Positions 16,522-25,599 are shown, counted from the stretch's first letter. The stretch: DNA of 64,000 nt from Pseudoxanthomonas indica (GCF_900167565.1 NZ_FUZV01000002.1:1302001-1366000); one strand, 5' to 3'. Numbers and translations: made by a program. Notes: a model not told the origin generated them from the letters alone.

Positions 16522-17274
16522 TCAATCGTCCTCGATGCCGGCGTCGACCTTTTCGTACACGTCCAGCCGGCCGCGCAGGCGCAGCATGGCCTGGCCGTGG
16601 ATCTGGCAGACCCGCGACTCGCTGACCCCCAGCACGGCGCCGATTTCCTTCAGGTTCAATTCCTGCTCGTAGTACATGGACAGCACCAGCTGCTCGCGCT
16701 CGGGCAGTTGGCCGATGGCCTTGACCAGCTGGGTGCGGAACTCGCCGCGCTCCAGGTTCTGCTGCGGGCTGGGGCCACCGGTGACATGGGTCTGCGGTTC
16801 GCCATGGTCTTCGACGTGCGATTCCAGGCTCAACACCTGGCCACGCGCGGCGTCTTCCAGCAGGCGCAGGTATTCCGGCAACGGCATCTCCATCGCCGAG
16901 GCGACTTCGGTGGCGATGGCGGCGCGGCCGGTGCGCTGTTCGATTTCGCGCACGGTGGAGGCGGCCTGGCGGGCGCGCCGGTGCACCGAACGCGGCACCC
17001 AGTCGCCGCGGCGGATTTCATCGATCATCGAGCCGCGGATGCGGATCGAGGCGAAGGTCTCGAACGAGGCGCCCTGTTCGGCGTCGTAGCTGCGCGAGGC
17101 TTCAATCAGACCGATCATGCCGGCCTGGATCAGATCATCGACCTCCACGCTGGCCGGCAGGCGTGCGGCCAGGTGATGGGCGATGCGCCGTACCAGGTCC
17201 GCATGCACGGTGACGGCATCGGTGGCCGCGCTTTTCTGCACGGCACGGTATTGGGCGGCAGCACCGGTATTCAT
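16522..17274 (-). CDS. fliA: flagellar sigma factor FliA (sigma-28)
   Basis: 250 residues from ATG 17274, which overlaps the fleN stop as ATGA. Sigma region 2 (VDDLIQAGMIGLIEASRSYD, FETFASIRIRGSMIDEIR), region 3 and region 4 (LPEREQLVLSMYYEQEL, LKEIGAVLGVSESRVCQIH) are complete. It would direct transcription from the TAAA-N15-GCCGATAA-type promoters found throughout the window and be held by an anti-sigma FlgM encoded elsewhere. Last gene of flhB-flhA-flhF-fleN-fliA. Confidence 0.98.
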   Translation of the reverse strand: MNTGAAAQYRAVQKSAATDAVTVHADLVRRIAHHLAARLPASVEVDDLIQAGMIGLIEASRSYDAEQGASFETFASIRIRGSMIDEIRRGDWVPRSVHRRARQAASTVREIEQRTGRAAIATEVASAMEMPLPEYLRLLEDAARGQVLSLESHVEDHGEPQTHVTGGPSPQQNLERGEFRTQLVKAIGQLPEREQLVLSMYYEQELNLKEIGAVLGVSESRVCQIHGQAMLRLRGRLDVYEKVDAGIEDD

Positions 17275-18152
17275 GCAGGCACGCTCCGGTTGATCATGCG
17301 TTCGACGAAGAATTCGACATTGCCGCGCGCGGCGGTCGGCGGCTGCCAACGGGCGGCCAGGCGCGCGATTTCGTTGATGGCGCGGGCCGACGGGCTGCCC
17401 GGATAGGCCTTCACCACCGCCTGCTGGCGCTGCACGGCGCGGCGCAGCCAGTCGTCCTGCGGCACCGCGCCCATGTAGTGCAGGGCCACGTCGCCGAGGA
17501 AGCGTTCGCACACCCGCGCCAGTTTTTCGTACAACTTGCGGCCCTCGTTGGGGTCGCGGACCATATTGGCGATCACGTGCACGCGATCGACGCCGCGTTC
17601 GCGCGAGAGCACCTTGATCAAGGCGTAGGCATCGGTGATCGAGGCCGGCTCATCGCAGACCACCACCACGGTGTCCTGCGCGGCCTGGCAGAAGGTCAGC
17701 ACGCTGTCGGTGATGCCGGCGGCGGTATCCACCACCATCACGTCCAGCTGGCGCTGCAGTTCCGAGAACACATTGACCAGGCCGACGTGCTCGGCCGAGG
17801 ACAGCTCGGCCATGTGCCGGAAACCCGACGAGGCCGGGACGATCAGCAGGCCATCCGGGCCTCCCAGCAGCACGTCCTCCAACTGGCAGCGATGCGCGAC
17901 CAGATCGGCCAGGGTGAACTTGGGGGTCAGGCCCAGCAGCACGTCGACATTGGCCAGGCCCAGGTCGGCGTCCATCAGCAGGGTGCGCTTGCCCATCTCG
18001 GCCAGCGAAGCGGCCAGGTTGACCGACACGTTGGTCTTGCCCACACCACCCTTGCCACCGGTGATCGCAATGACCCGCACCGGATGGAACGCGCCGGCCA
18101 TCGGCGGCGTGTTGCGCGGATTGGTCTGCAACAGGTGGGACTCATGCGACAT
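17271..18152 (-). CDS. fleN: flagellar number regulator FleN/FlhG (MinD-like ATPase)
   Basis: 293 residues from ATG 18152, which has GCGGAG ahead of it and lies inside the flhF 3' end. Deviant Walker A GGKGGVGKTNVSVNLA, switch motifs LLMDADLGLANVD and VVDTAAGITDSV, and a C-terminal amphipathic helix. FleN antagonises FlhF and binds FleQ, limiting cells to one polar flagellum. Its place between flhF and fliA is conserved among polar flagellates. Confidence 0.96.
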   Translation of the reverse strand: MSHESHLLQTNPRNTPPMAGAFHPVRVIAITGGKGGVGKTNVSVNLAASLAEMGKRTLLMDADLGLANVDVLLGLTPKFTLADLVAHRCQLEDVLLGGPDGLLIVPASSGFRHMAELSSAEHVGLVNVFSELQRQLDVMVVDTAAGITDSVLTFCQAAQDTVVVVCDEPASITDAYALIKVLSRERGVDRVHVIANMVRDPNEGRKLYEKLARVCERFLGDVALHYMGAVPQDDWLRRAVQRQQAVVKAYPGSPSARAINEIARLAARWQPPTAARGNVEFFVERMINRSVPA

Positions 18153-20052
18153 GGATGTTCTCCGCGGGGATGGCTTCGTCGGCTTCGCGACGCAATTGGT
18201 CAAGACGCAGTACAAGGTTGGCGGCGTTGGCGCGGTGCAGGTCTTCCGGCACGCGCTGACCGTCGGTGATCCAGGCCATCGGCAACTGGTGGTCGACGAT
18301 CACCGACAGCGGGCTGCCCAGGCGACCGGTTTCATCGACCTTGGTCAGCACCACGCCCTTGGGGCGCACGGCGCTGAAGCGGCGCACCACTTCATCCAGA
18401 TCGGCGTAGTGGGAGTTGGCCGGCAGCACCAGCAGGGTGTGGATCTGTCCGGCCGCGCGCAGCCAGTTGAGCTGGCCGACCAGGTTGCGGTCGCGCTGGC
18501 CCAGGCCGGCGGTGTCGATCAGCACCAGCTTGTAGTCGGCCAGGCGCTCCAGCACCTGCGCCAGCTTGATGTCGCTGTCGGCTTCGTATACGGCGATGCC
18601 GAGCTGGCGACCGTAGCTGTGCAACTGTTCGCGGCCACCCACGCGCACGGTGTCGGTGGTGACCAGCGCCACGTCGCGCGGGCTGTTGGCTTCGGCGAAC
18701 GCCGCGGCCAGCTTGGCGATGGTGGTGGTCTTGCCGGCGCCGGTCGGGCCGACCAGGGCGATCACGCCGCCAGTGAGCAGCGGATCCTGCGCCATGACGG
18801 GCAGCTTCTTCGACAGCAGGCCCAGCATCAGGCCACGGCCGCGATGCAGTTCGGTGTCGGCGGGAATCTGCAGCGCCACGTCGCGGGTGATGCCGGCATC
18901 GAAACCGTAGTCTTCCAGCAGTTCCATCGCCTGCGAACGCACCGGAGAACCCTTCAGGCGCTCGTCGGTCAGGCGGTGCATCTCGTCTTCGATCATGCCG
19001 CGCATCGCGGCCAGCTCGGCGCGCATGGCGGCCAGCTGCTCATCGTTCTCGCGGGCGCGGATCGGATCGTTGTCGGTAACCAGTGCAACCGCCGGGGCAG
19101 TAGCCGTTGCAACCGTCGCAGCCGCAACCGTCGTCGTTGCCTGGGAAACATCCGCAGCCGATGCTGCGGCTCCTTCTCCCGCTTGCGGGAGAAGGTTGGG
19201 ATGAGGGGAAGACGAAGCCAGAATCGCCTCAGCCTTCGCCACATCATCCGCAGTCACCGCGGCAACCGCACGCGCCGTGCCATTCACGCCCGGCACCGCC
19301 GGCAAACTCGCCGCCAACCGCGCAGCAAACGAGTCCGGCTTGATCTCGAACTTCGCCGGCTCGCTGGCAGGCAACACAAAATCGTCTTCCTGCTCGTATC
19401 CACCCAACGGCTCCGGCGACGGAATACCGGCGTACAGCGATTCGCCATCACGCGCATCGGCGCCCTTGCGGTCACCGCGCAGGCTTTCACGCAGGAAGGC
19501 GGGCAGGGCGTCCAGGTCTTCGGCCGGCGCGGCCGGCTTCTTCGGCGCTTGCGGCTTCAGCTGGGCCAGCAGTTCAAACGCGGTCGGAATTTCGTTGGCA
19601 GCCTGCTCGGCCGCGATGTCCTGCGCCGGCTTGCCAAGAGGCTTGCGGCTGAAAGGACTGCTGACCGGTGCATCGTCCATCGCCGGCTTGTTGTTCGGCG
19701 TGTTGCGCTGGAAGTAAGCGGCCGCGGCCTGCGCGGGCGACAGCGGCGCGTCCTGGCGATTCGATTCGGCGCGCGGCGCGGCACGGTGCAGGTCGTCGGT
19801 GCGGGTCTGCGCATCACGCTGCGTGGCCGCCGGGCGTGCGAAAGAAGGAGCGGGCGGAGCAGCCGGTTCGGCCGGGCGCATCGCGTCCAGCGTGCGCTGC
19901 ACCAGTGCTTCGTCGTAATTGGATGCGGCGACGATTTCCACGCCGTCATCAGTCATGCGGTTGGACAGGATGACCGCATCCGGGCCGTGTTCCTGGCGGA
20001 CCAGGGCGAAGGCGGTGCGCATGTCCGGGGCGACGAAGCGTTTGATTTTCAT
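18142..20052 (-). CDS. flhF: flagellar placement GTPase FlhF
   Basis: 636-residue SRP-type GTPase that fixes the flagellum to the pole. N-terminal basic part (MKIKRFVAPDMRTAFALVRQ), a very long Ala/Pro linker (about residues 70-340), then the NG domain with P-loop GPTGAGKTTTIAKLA, DTVRVGGREQLHSYG, LIDTAGLGQRDR and TKVDETGRLG. FlhF is usually 400-500 residues, so the linker is enlarged; about residues 280-294 of it (SSPHPNLLPQAGEG) are encoded by a dispersed palindromic repeat. It overlaps fleN by 11 bp. Confidence 0.96.
   Translation of the reverse strand: MKIKRFVAPDMRTAFALVRQEHGPDAVILSNRMTDDGVEIVAASNYDEALVQRTLDAMRPAEPAAPPAPSFARPAATQRDAQTRTDDLHRAAPRAESNRQDAPLSPAQAAAAYFQRNTPNNKPAMDDAPVSSPFSRKPLGKPAQDIAAEQAANEIPTAFELLAQLKPQAPKKPAAPAEDLDALPAFLRESLRGDRKGADARDGESLYAGIPSPEPLGGYEQEDDFVLPASEPAKFEIKPDSFAARLAASLPAVPGVNGTARAVAAVTADDVAKAEAILASSSPHPNLLPQAGEGAAASAADVSQATTTVAAATVATATAPAVALVTDNDPIRARENDEQLAAMRAELAAMRGMIEDEMHRLTDERLKGSPVRSQAMELLEDYGFDAGITRDVALQIPADTELHRGRGLMLGLLSKKLPVMAQDPLLTGGVIALVGPTGAGKTTTIAKLAAAFAEANSPRDVALVTTDTVRVGGREQLHSYGRQLGIAVYEADSDIKLAQVLERLADYKLVLIDTAGLGQRDRNLVGQLNWLRAAGQIHTLLVLPANSHYADLDEVVRRFSAVRPKGVVLTKVDETGRLGSPLSVIVDHQLPMAWITDGQRVPEDLHRANAANLVLRLDQLRREADEAIPAENIHVA
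19172..19208. repeat. dispersed palindromic repeat inside flhF
   Basis: Perfect 11-bp arms CCTTCTCCCGC (19172-19182) and GCGGGAGAAGG (19185-19195) with a TT loop, followed by TTGGGATGAGGGG. It matches the intergenic copies at 32852 and 53577 but is read through in frame within the FlhF linker. Confidence 0.85.
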
Positions 20053-20092
20053 GGTTTGGCGCTCTGGTAAACCGCTGGGTTCTGCTGATGAA

Positions 20093-22183
20093 TCAACTGA
20101 TGGTGCCCACCAACTTCAGTCGCTTGTCCTCCGGCACTTCGCTGTAGGACAGGACCGACAACGTGGGGACGCTGTGGCGGACCAGCCGCGCCAACGCAGC
20201 GCGTACTGTTCCTGGCACCAACACCACCGCCGGTTCACTCTTGGCGTCCTGTTGGGTCACGCAGTCCGCAAGGGATTGGTGCAGCCTTTCGGCCAGACCA
20301 GGTTCCAGCGCGGCGCCGGTGCCTTGCACGCTGTCTTGCAAGACGCGTTCCAGTTGCGGCGCCAAGGTATAGACGGGCAGTTCGGGCGACATGCCGGAGA
20401 TTTCCTGCACGATGAAGCGGCCCAGGCCATTGCGTACCGCCGCGGTGAGCGCGGCCGGGTCGGCGTTCTGCGGGGCGAACTCCACCAGCTGCTCGACGAT
20501 GCGACGCAGTTGGCGAATCGGCACGCGCTCGATGAGCAGGTTCTGCAGCACGCGCACCACGGTGGCCAGTGGCAGCGACTTGGGCGTCAGATCTTCGACG
20601 AGCTTGGGCGCGCTCTTGCCCAGCGTGGCCAGCAGCTGCTGCACTTCCTCATGGCCCAGCAGTTCCGGCGCGTGTTCGCGCACCAGATGCGAGAGGTGGG
20701 TGGCCACCACGGTGGCGGCGTCGACCACGGTGTAGCCCAGCGATTCGGCCAGCGCGTGCTGGTGCGGCTGGATCCAGGTGGCGTCCAGGCCGAAGGCCGG
20801 ATCGCGGCCGGGGATGCCCTCCAGCGTGCCGAAGGCGCCGCCCGGGTCCAATGCCAGTTCGCGGTCCGGATGGATTTCCGCCGTGGCCACTGGCACGCCG
20901 TGCACCAGCAGGCGGTAGCCGTTGGAGGGCAGCTCCAGGTTGTCGCGGATATGCACGGGCGGAATCAGGAAGCCCAGATCCTGGGTGAGCTTGCGGCGCA
21001 CCGCCTTGATGCGCGACATCAGCTCGCCGCCCTGGTTCTTGTCGACCAGGGGAATCAAGCGGTAGCCCACTTCCAGGCCCAGCGGATCGACCGGACGTAC
21101 TTCGTCCCAGGTCAGCTCGGCGTTGGGATTGCTGGCGCTGGCGCCGCCCGGCGCGGGCAGGGCGGGGTTGTCACCGTCGGCTTCGCTGCCGCCGGCCTGC
21201 TGTTTCTTGTAGAGCTTCCACGCGATGTAGCCCAGCACCGCGGCCAGCGTCAAAAACACGACATTGGGCATGCCCGGCACGATGCCGACCAGGCCCATGA
21301 TGGTCGCGGCCACGGCCAGCGCCTTGTGCTGGCCGAACACCTGGCCCACCATCGCCCCGCCCATGTCCTGGGCGCGCGAGGCGCGGGTGACCAGCATGGC
21401 CACCGAGGAGGACACCAGCAGCGCCGGCAACTGCGCGACCAGGCCGTCACCGATGGACAGCAGGGTGTAGATCTTGGCCGCTTCGCCCACCGGCAGTCCG
21501 TGCTGCAGCACGCCGATGGCCAGGCCGCCAATCAGGTTGATGAAGAGAATCAGGATGCCGGCGATGGCGTCGCCACGGATGAACTTGCTGGCGCCGTCCA
21601 TCGCGCCGTAGAAGTCGGCTTCCTCGCGCACTTCCTCGCGGCGGGCCTTGGCTTCCTCGCGGGTCAGCAGGCCGGCGTTGAGGTCGGCGTCGATGGCCAT
21701 CTGCTTGCCGGGCATCGCGTCCAGGATGAAGCGCGCCGACACTTCCGAAATACGGCCCGCACCCTTGGTGATGACCACGAAGTTGATGATGGTCAGGATG
21801 GCGAACACCACCAGGCCGACGGCGAAATTGCCGCCCACCACCACCTCGCCGAAGGCTTCGATGACCCGGCCGGCGGCACCGTGGCCGTCCTGGCCGTGCA
21901 GCAGCACCACCCGGGTGGAGGCCACGTTGAGCGCCAGGCGCAGCATCGTGGTCATCAGCAGCACGATCGGGAAGATCGTGAAATCCAGCGGCCGGCGCAC
22001 GTACACCACCGCCAGCAGCACCACCAGCGAGATGGCGATGTTGAAGCTGAAAAGCGCATCCAGCACCGGCGGCGCCAGCGGGATGATGACCATGGCCAGC
22101 ATGGCCAGCACGATCAACGGCGCGCCCAGGCCGGCACGCAGCAGGTCCATCACCCGCGAATTGGGTCGCACGTTCGCGCTCAT
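20093..22183 (-). CDS. flhA: flagellar type III export protein FlhA
   Basis: 696 residues. The N-terminal half has about eight TM helices (LIVLAMLAMVIIPLAPPVLD onward) with the family loop RFILDAMPGKQMAIDADLNAG and EADFYGAMDGASKFIRGDAIAGI. The C-terminal half is the cytosolic nonameric ring that receives chaperone-bound substrates such as FliS-flagellin. It overlaps flhB by 4 bp (ATGA) and precedes flhF by 40 bp. Confidence 0.98.
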   Translation of the reverse strand: MSANVRPNSRVMDLLRAGLGAPLIVLAMLAMVIIPLAPPVLDALFSFNIAISLVVLLAVVYVRRPLDFTIFPIVLLMTTMLRLALNVASTRVVLLHGQDGHGAAGRVIEAFGEVVVGGNFAVGLVVFAILTIINFVVITKGAGRISEVSARFILDAMPGKQMAIDADLNAGLLTREEAKARREEVREEADFYGAMDGASKFIRGDAIAGILILFINLIGGLAIGVLQHGLPVGEAAKIYTLLSIGDGLVAQLPALLVSSSVAMLVTRASRAQDMGGAMVGQVFGQHKALAVAATIMGLVGIVPGMPNVVFLTLAAVLGYIAWKLYKKQQAGGSEADGDNPALPAPGGASASNPNAELTWDEVRPVDPLGLEVGYRLIPLVDKNQGGELMSRIKAVRRKLTQDLGFLIPPVHIRDNLELPSNGYRLLVHGVPVATAEIHPDRELALDPGGAFGTLEGIPGRDPAFGLDATWIQPHQHALAESLGYTVVDAATVVATHLSHLVREHAPELLGHEEVQQLLATLGKSAPKLVEDLTPKSLPLATVVRVLQNLLIERVPIRQLRRIVEQLVEFAPQNADPAALTAAVRNGLGRFIVQEISGMSPELPVYTLAPQLERVLQDSVQGTGAALEPGLAERLHQSLADCVTQQDAKSEPAVVLVPGTVRAALARLVRHSVPTLSVLSYSEVPEDKRLKLVGTIS

Positions 22184-23310
22184 GCCGGCTTGCCTTCGTC
22201 GACTTCAACGGAGGGCATGTCCGGGTGCTGGGCCACGGTACCGGCGCGCCAGGCGCGCAGCTGGTAGACGTAGGACAGGATCTGGGCGACGGCGGTATAC
22301 AGTCTCACGGGGATTTCCCGGCCAAGTTGGCTTTCCCGATACAAGGCGCGTGCCAAAGGCGGCGAGGCCACGATGGCCACCTTGTGCGCCTCGGCCACCT
22401 CGCGGATGCGCAGGGCCACTTCGTCCACGCCCTTGGCCACCACGCGGGGGGCGCCCATCTGGCCGGCGTCGTATTTCAGCGCCACGGCGTAGTGGGTCGG
22501 GTTGACCAGCACCACGTCGGCGCTGGGCACGTCTTCGATCATCCGGCGCTGCGACATCTGGTGCTGCATCTGGCGGATGCGGCCCTTCACTTCCGGGCGG
22601 CCTTCGCTTTCCTTCATTTCCTCGCGCAGTTCCTGGCGGGTCATCTTCAGCTTCCGCAGCCAGTTCCACTTCTGGTACGGGGTGTCGATGGCGGCCAGCA
22701 GGGCCAGCGCGCCGGCGCAGGCAAACAGCAGGGTGCCGGCAAAGCCCAGGCCGTTGCTGATGGCCGACTCCAGCGGCATGGTCAGCAGCTCGCGCAGGTG
22801 GTTCATGCCCAGCTTCAGGGTCAGGCCGGCGGCGGTGCCGACAAAGGCCACCCGCAGCAGCGACTTCAGCAACTCGGCCACGCTCTCGGCGCCGTACAGG
22901 CGGGCCATGCCCTTCATCGGGCTCAGGCGGGTGAAGTCGGGCATCAGCGCCTTGTTCGACCAGCGCAGCCCGCCCATCAGCACCGGCGCGATGAAGCTGG
23001 CGCCCACGCAGACCAGCACGATGGGCACGAAGATCCACAGCAGCTTGAGCATCAGCAGGCCGACATGGCCGAACAGCAGGTCGTTGTGCTTGAACAGGTT
23101 GGGGTCGGGACTGAGCGCGCCCTTCATCCAGCCCAGCGCGCCGCGCGCCAGGGTCGGCATCATCGCGCTGATGGCCAGCACGGCGGCAGCGAACACGGCC
23201 GCGGTCGCCAGTTCGCGCGAGCGCGGGATGTTGCCCTGCTCGCGCGCCTCGCGCAGCCGTTTTTCACTGGGTAATTCGGTTTTTTCGCCGCTTTCGTCCG
23301 ATTCGGACAT
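22180..23310 (-). CDS. flhB: flagellar export switch protein FlhB
   Basis: 376 residues. Cytosolic start (EKTELPSEKRLREAREQGNI), four TM helices, then the autocleaving cytosolic domain with NPTH in VVLVNPTHYAVALKYD, whose cleavage switches export from hook to filament substrates. First gene of flhB-flhA-flhF-fleN-fliA, preceded by a strong RpoN promoter. Confidence 0.98.
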   Translation of the reverse strand: MSESDESGEKTELPSEKRLREAREQGNIPRSRELATAAVFAAAVLAISAMMPTLARGALGWMKGALSPDPNLFKHNDLLFGHVGLLMLKLLWIFVPIVLVCVGASFIAPVLMGGLRWSNKALMPDFTRLSPMKGMARLYGAESVAELLKSLLRVAFVGTAAGLTLKLGMNHLRELLTMPLESAISNGLGFAGTLLFACAGALALLAAIDTPYQKWNWLRKLKMTRQELREEMKESEGRPEVKGRIRQMQHQMSQRRMIEDVPSADVVLVNPTHYAVALKYDAGQMGAPRVVAKGVDEVALRIREVAEAHKVAIVASPPLARALYRESQLGREIPVRLYTAVAQILSYVYQLRAWRAGTVAQHPDMPSVEVDEGKPA

Positions 23311-23342
23311 GGCCAGGTTTCCGACGGAGTCGGGATACCCGG

Positions 23343-23358
23343 TGCAAGCTTTGTGCCG
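23343..23358 (-). promoter_or_regulatory. RpoN (sigma-54) promoter of flhB-flhA-flhF-fleN-fliA
   Basis: Minus strand CGGCACA-AAGC-TTGCA, matching TGGCACG-N4-TTGCA with invariant GG and GC correctly spaced. It lies 32 bp before the flhB ATG. Confidence 0.85.
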
Positions 23359-23364
23359 CGTTCG

Positions 23365-23409
23365 CTTCTCCCTCCGGGAGAAGGTGGCGCGAAGCGCCGG
23401 ATGAGGGTG
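23365..23409. repeat. dispersed palindromic repeat, double-hairpin form
   Basis: CTTCTCCC/GGGAGAAG (23365-23372, 23376-23383) followed by GGCGC-GAA-GCGCC (23386-23398). It sits directly upstream of the flhB RpoN promoter, between it and the GGDEF gene's end. Confidence 0.75.
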
Positions 23410-23429
23410 CGGCGGAGCCGGTCAGCTTG

Positions 23430-24410
23430 CTAGAACAAGTCTTCGGCGATGACGTAGTTGTCCCGCCCGCTCTGCTTGGCCCGATATAGCGCGGCGTCCG
23501 CGCGCGAGAACCAGTCATGCCAGTCGGCCTCATGGCCGAGCAGCGCGCCGCCGAGGGAAATGGTGATGCGCCCACCCGGACCGCGCAGCGATTCGCGCAC
23601 CGCCTTGCGCAGGCGCTCGGTGGCCGCTTCCAGTTCCTCGCGATTGTTGACCCGCAGCAGCACCACGAACTCTTCGCCGCCAAAGCGGAACACATGGTCG
23701 TCCTTGCGCATTTCAAAGCGCAGGATCGAGGCCAGATCCGCAATGGCGTTGTCGCCAGCGGCGTGGCCGTACTGATCGTTGACGTCCTTGAAGCGGTCCA
23801 GGTCCAGCACGATCAGACCATAGCAGCAGCGGCCGGCTTTCTGGTTGACCAGGGCCTGGGCCAGGGCCTTTTCCATCATGCGGCGGTTGGGCACGTTGGT
23901 CAGCGCATCAAGCGAGGCCAGTTCCTGCAGCTCCACCCGATCATCCTGGCTGCGGGTGGCGAAGATGTAGGAGAACAGGGCCGTCAGCGCGGCCGTGGCC
24001 AGGGTCGAGACCATCACGAAGGCATCGGCGAACTGGCCGGGCATCAGGCACAGTACGCCCAGCATGGCCAGGCCCACGCCCAGCGCCAGCCGGCGATCGG
24101 CCAGGAAGAAGTTGGTCAGCAGCACCAGGTAGAGCCAGGTCAGCGCGACCGGGCCAATCACGTACGCGGCCGCCAGGCAGGCCACGGAATTGAGCAGGCA
24201 CAAGATGTTGCCGGCGCGGGCGCTGTTGCCGCTGGCGCGGGCGTAGAACACCACCCCCAGCACCGCCGCCACGATCAGCAGGTCCACCACGGCGGCCAGC
24301 CAGGCGCCCTGAGTGATCCGGAACAACGCGAAAGCCGCGATCACCACCGCCGTGGTCGAACCCAGCAGGGTGATCAGTTCAAGGCGGGTGTCTCGCGTCT
24401 TGGTGTTCAT
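23430..24410 (-). CDS. membrane diguanylate cyclase (GGDEF)
   Basis: 326 residues. Six hydrophobic helices (about residues 12-165) form a membrane sensor not assigned to a known MASE type. The GGDEF domain has the active signature FRFGGEEFVVLL and an intact inhibitory I-site RKDD five residues upstream, so it should make cyclic di-GMP under product control. It has its own RpoN promoter and precedes flhB, so cyclic di-GMP synthesis is tied to flagellar assembly. FleQ, which binds this nucleotide in Pseudomonas, is encoded at 39949-41415. Confidence 0.93.
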   Translation of the reverse strand: MNTKTRDTRLELITLLGSTTAVVIAAFALFRITQGAWLAAVVDLLIVAAVLGVVFYARASGNSARAGNILCLLNSVACLAAAYVIGPVALTWLYLVLLTNFFLADRRLALGVGLAMLGVLCLMPGQFADAFVMVSTLATAALTALFSYIFATRSQDDRVELQELASLDALTNVPNRRMMEKALAQALVNQKAGRCCYGLIVLDLDRFKDVNDQYGHAAGDNAIADLASILRFEMRKDDHVFRFGGEEFVVLLRVNNREELEAATERLRKAVRESLRGPGGRITISLGGALLGHEADWHDWFSRADAALYRAKQSGRDNYVIAEDLF

Positions 24411-24484
24411 CCGGTTGGCGGGATCGCGGCCCTGCCATGGGCAGCGATGTAGTGGGTCGGGGTGGTGGAGTTACCCAAAGCGGA

Positions 24485-24500
24485 TGCAAGTTTAGTGCCG
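24485..24500 (-). promoter_or_regulatory. RpoN (sigma-54) promoter of the GGDEF gene
   Basis: Minus strand CGGCACT-AAAC-TTGCA with the GG and GC dinucleotides in register, 74 bp before the ATG at 24410. Confidence 0.8.
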
Positions 24501-24587
24501 GGATACTGGCGGGGGGTGAAGGGCGTCACGGTTCAGGTCGGTAGGGGCAGCCGGCTGCCAGACCGGGGCACACAACCTTCGGGCATG

Positions 24588-24609
24588 AAAAAACCGCCGT
24601 GAAGGCGGT
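24588..24609 (-). terminator. intrinsic terminator of the secreted-protein gene
   Basis: ACCGCC (24593-24598) and GGCGGT (24604-24609) around GTGAA, with a run of six T on the minus strand. A 26-nt stretch (24584-24609) is repeated exactly at 26981-27006. Confidence 0.75.
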
Positions 24610-24710
24610 CTCCAGCAGCTCCGGAACCGGCTTGGACCTCGAATGGGCGACACCGTGTTTACTTGGCTGGCGACGCCAATGCCGACTGCCTCGTAGGGCT
24701 CGCCTTCGCA

Positions 24711-25454
24711 TCACCGCGCCGGCATCAGGCTCATGTCGGGACGGTATTCCCAGGTTTCCGTGCGAGCCGAGGCAACTACGCCAGTGAGTTGCTGGCGCAA
24801 AGCCTGCGCGCGCGGCGCTTTTGATCGCGCCAACAGCGCATCCAGATGATCGGCGGGCTGGTCATAGTCGGCCCAACCCTGGCGCGCGATGAGCAGCAGA
24901 TAGCCCGCCTCGCCACCACTGACCAACTCGTACCAGCTGTGCGCGGCACCCGAAGGCAGGTTTTGCTTCGCCAAAGCAACGGCTTCTTCGAACAATGCAC
25001 GCGAGCCCGGTGCAACCGTGTAGTGGGTGACTTCCATGCGCGCGGTGGGCCGCCATTGCTCCAGCGGAAACGCGCTGCTCAGGTCGCGGCGCAGGCGATA
25101 GCTGGCGCGGTACTGTGGAATGGCGTGCGGGCTGAAGTGGCGTGCGGCATCGGCGCCGTCGCCGGCGGGGTCGACACGCTGGTCGAAGGCGGCGAACGGA
25201 GCACCGAAGCTGCCGTCCACGAACATCCCCGCATTCGGCCCATCGACGACATCCCAGCCATACCAGACCAGCGGGTCGGCGTGCTCGCGATGCCAAGCCA
25301 GGTGCTGGCGGTAGCCGGCATCAAACGCATCCTGCTGACCAGGCTGGGCCCGATAAGCGAAAAGGTGTGCGGCATCGCCACTGTCACGCAGGCTGACCTG
25401 GGCGCTGGCAGGCAGGGACAACAGCAGGCAGAACAACCCAGGCAGTGCGCGCAT
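24711..25454 (-). CDS. secreted protein of unknown function, divergent from a LysR gene
   Basis: 247 residues from ATG 25454, the last in-frame ATG before a clear signal peptide (MRALPGLFCLLLSLPASAQV, cleavage after ASA). The mature protein has two similar halves rich in Trp/Tyr (YRQHLAWHREHADPLVWYGW; HSWYELVSGGEAGYLLLIAR), which may suggest a repeated ferredoxin-like or ABM-like fold, but I do not recognise the family. Divergent from the LysR gene across 145 bp holding a perfect LysR-type operator, so it is the probable target of that regulator. Confidence 0.75.
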   Translation of the reverse strand: MRALPGLFCLLLSLPASAQVSLRDSGDAAHLFAYRAQPGQQDAFDAGYRQHLAWHREHADPLVWYGWDVVDGPNAGMFVDGSFGAPFAAFDQRVDPAGDGADAARHFSPHAIPQYRASYRLRRDLSSAFPLEQWRPTARMEVTHYTVAPGSRALFEEAVALAKQNLPSGAAHSWYELVSGGEAGYLLLIARQGWADYDQPADHLDALLARSKAPRAQALRQQLTGVVASARTETWEYRPDMSLMPAR

Positions 25455-25528
25455 CGGTGGACCTCGTGGCGAAGATCGGAGCCTAGCGCCGCGGTGCCGC
25501 ACGGGCCATTTCAGGATCCGCGGCCACT

Positions 25529-25545
25529 GTTCAATGGCATTGAAC
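25529..25545. promoter_or_regulatory. LysR-type operator palindrome
   Basis: Perfect 8-bp inverted repeat GTTCAATG-G-CATTGAAC containing the T-N11-A core of LysR-type sites. It lies between the divergent secreted-protein and LysR genes, 55 bp before the LysR ATG. Confidence 0.75.
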
Positions 25546-25599
25546 GGCGGGCGTGCGGCGGGGCTGGCACACTGTCGGCCTTCACCCGCAGGAGCGCGC

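Larger units (their letters stand above)
24411..24710. other. gene-free spacer with promoter and terminator
   Basis: No gene is supported here. It holds the RpoN promoter of the GGDEF gene (24485-24500) and the terminator of the secreted-protein gene (24588-24609). The rest shows nothing recognisable. Confidence 0.7.

Noticed and set aside
24600..24710. tRNA gene
   Set aside because: A TTCGA stretch looks like a T-loop, but no cloverleaf or acceptor pairing can be formed.
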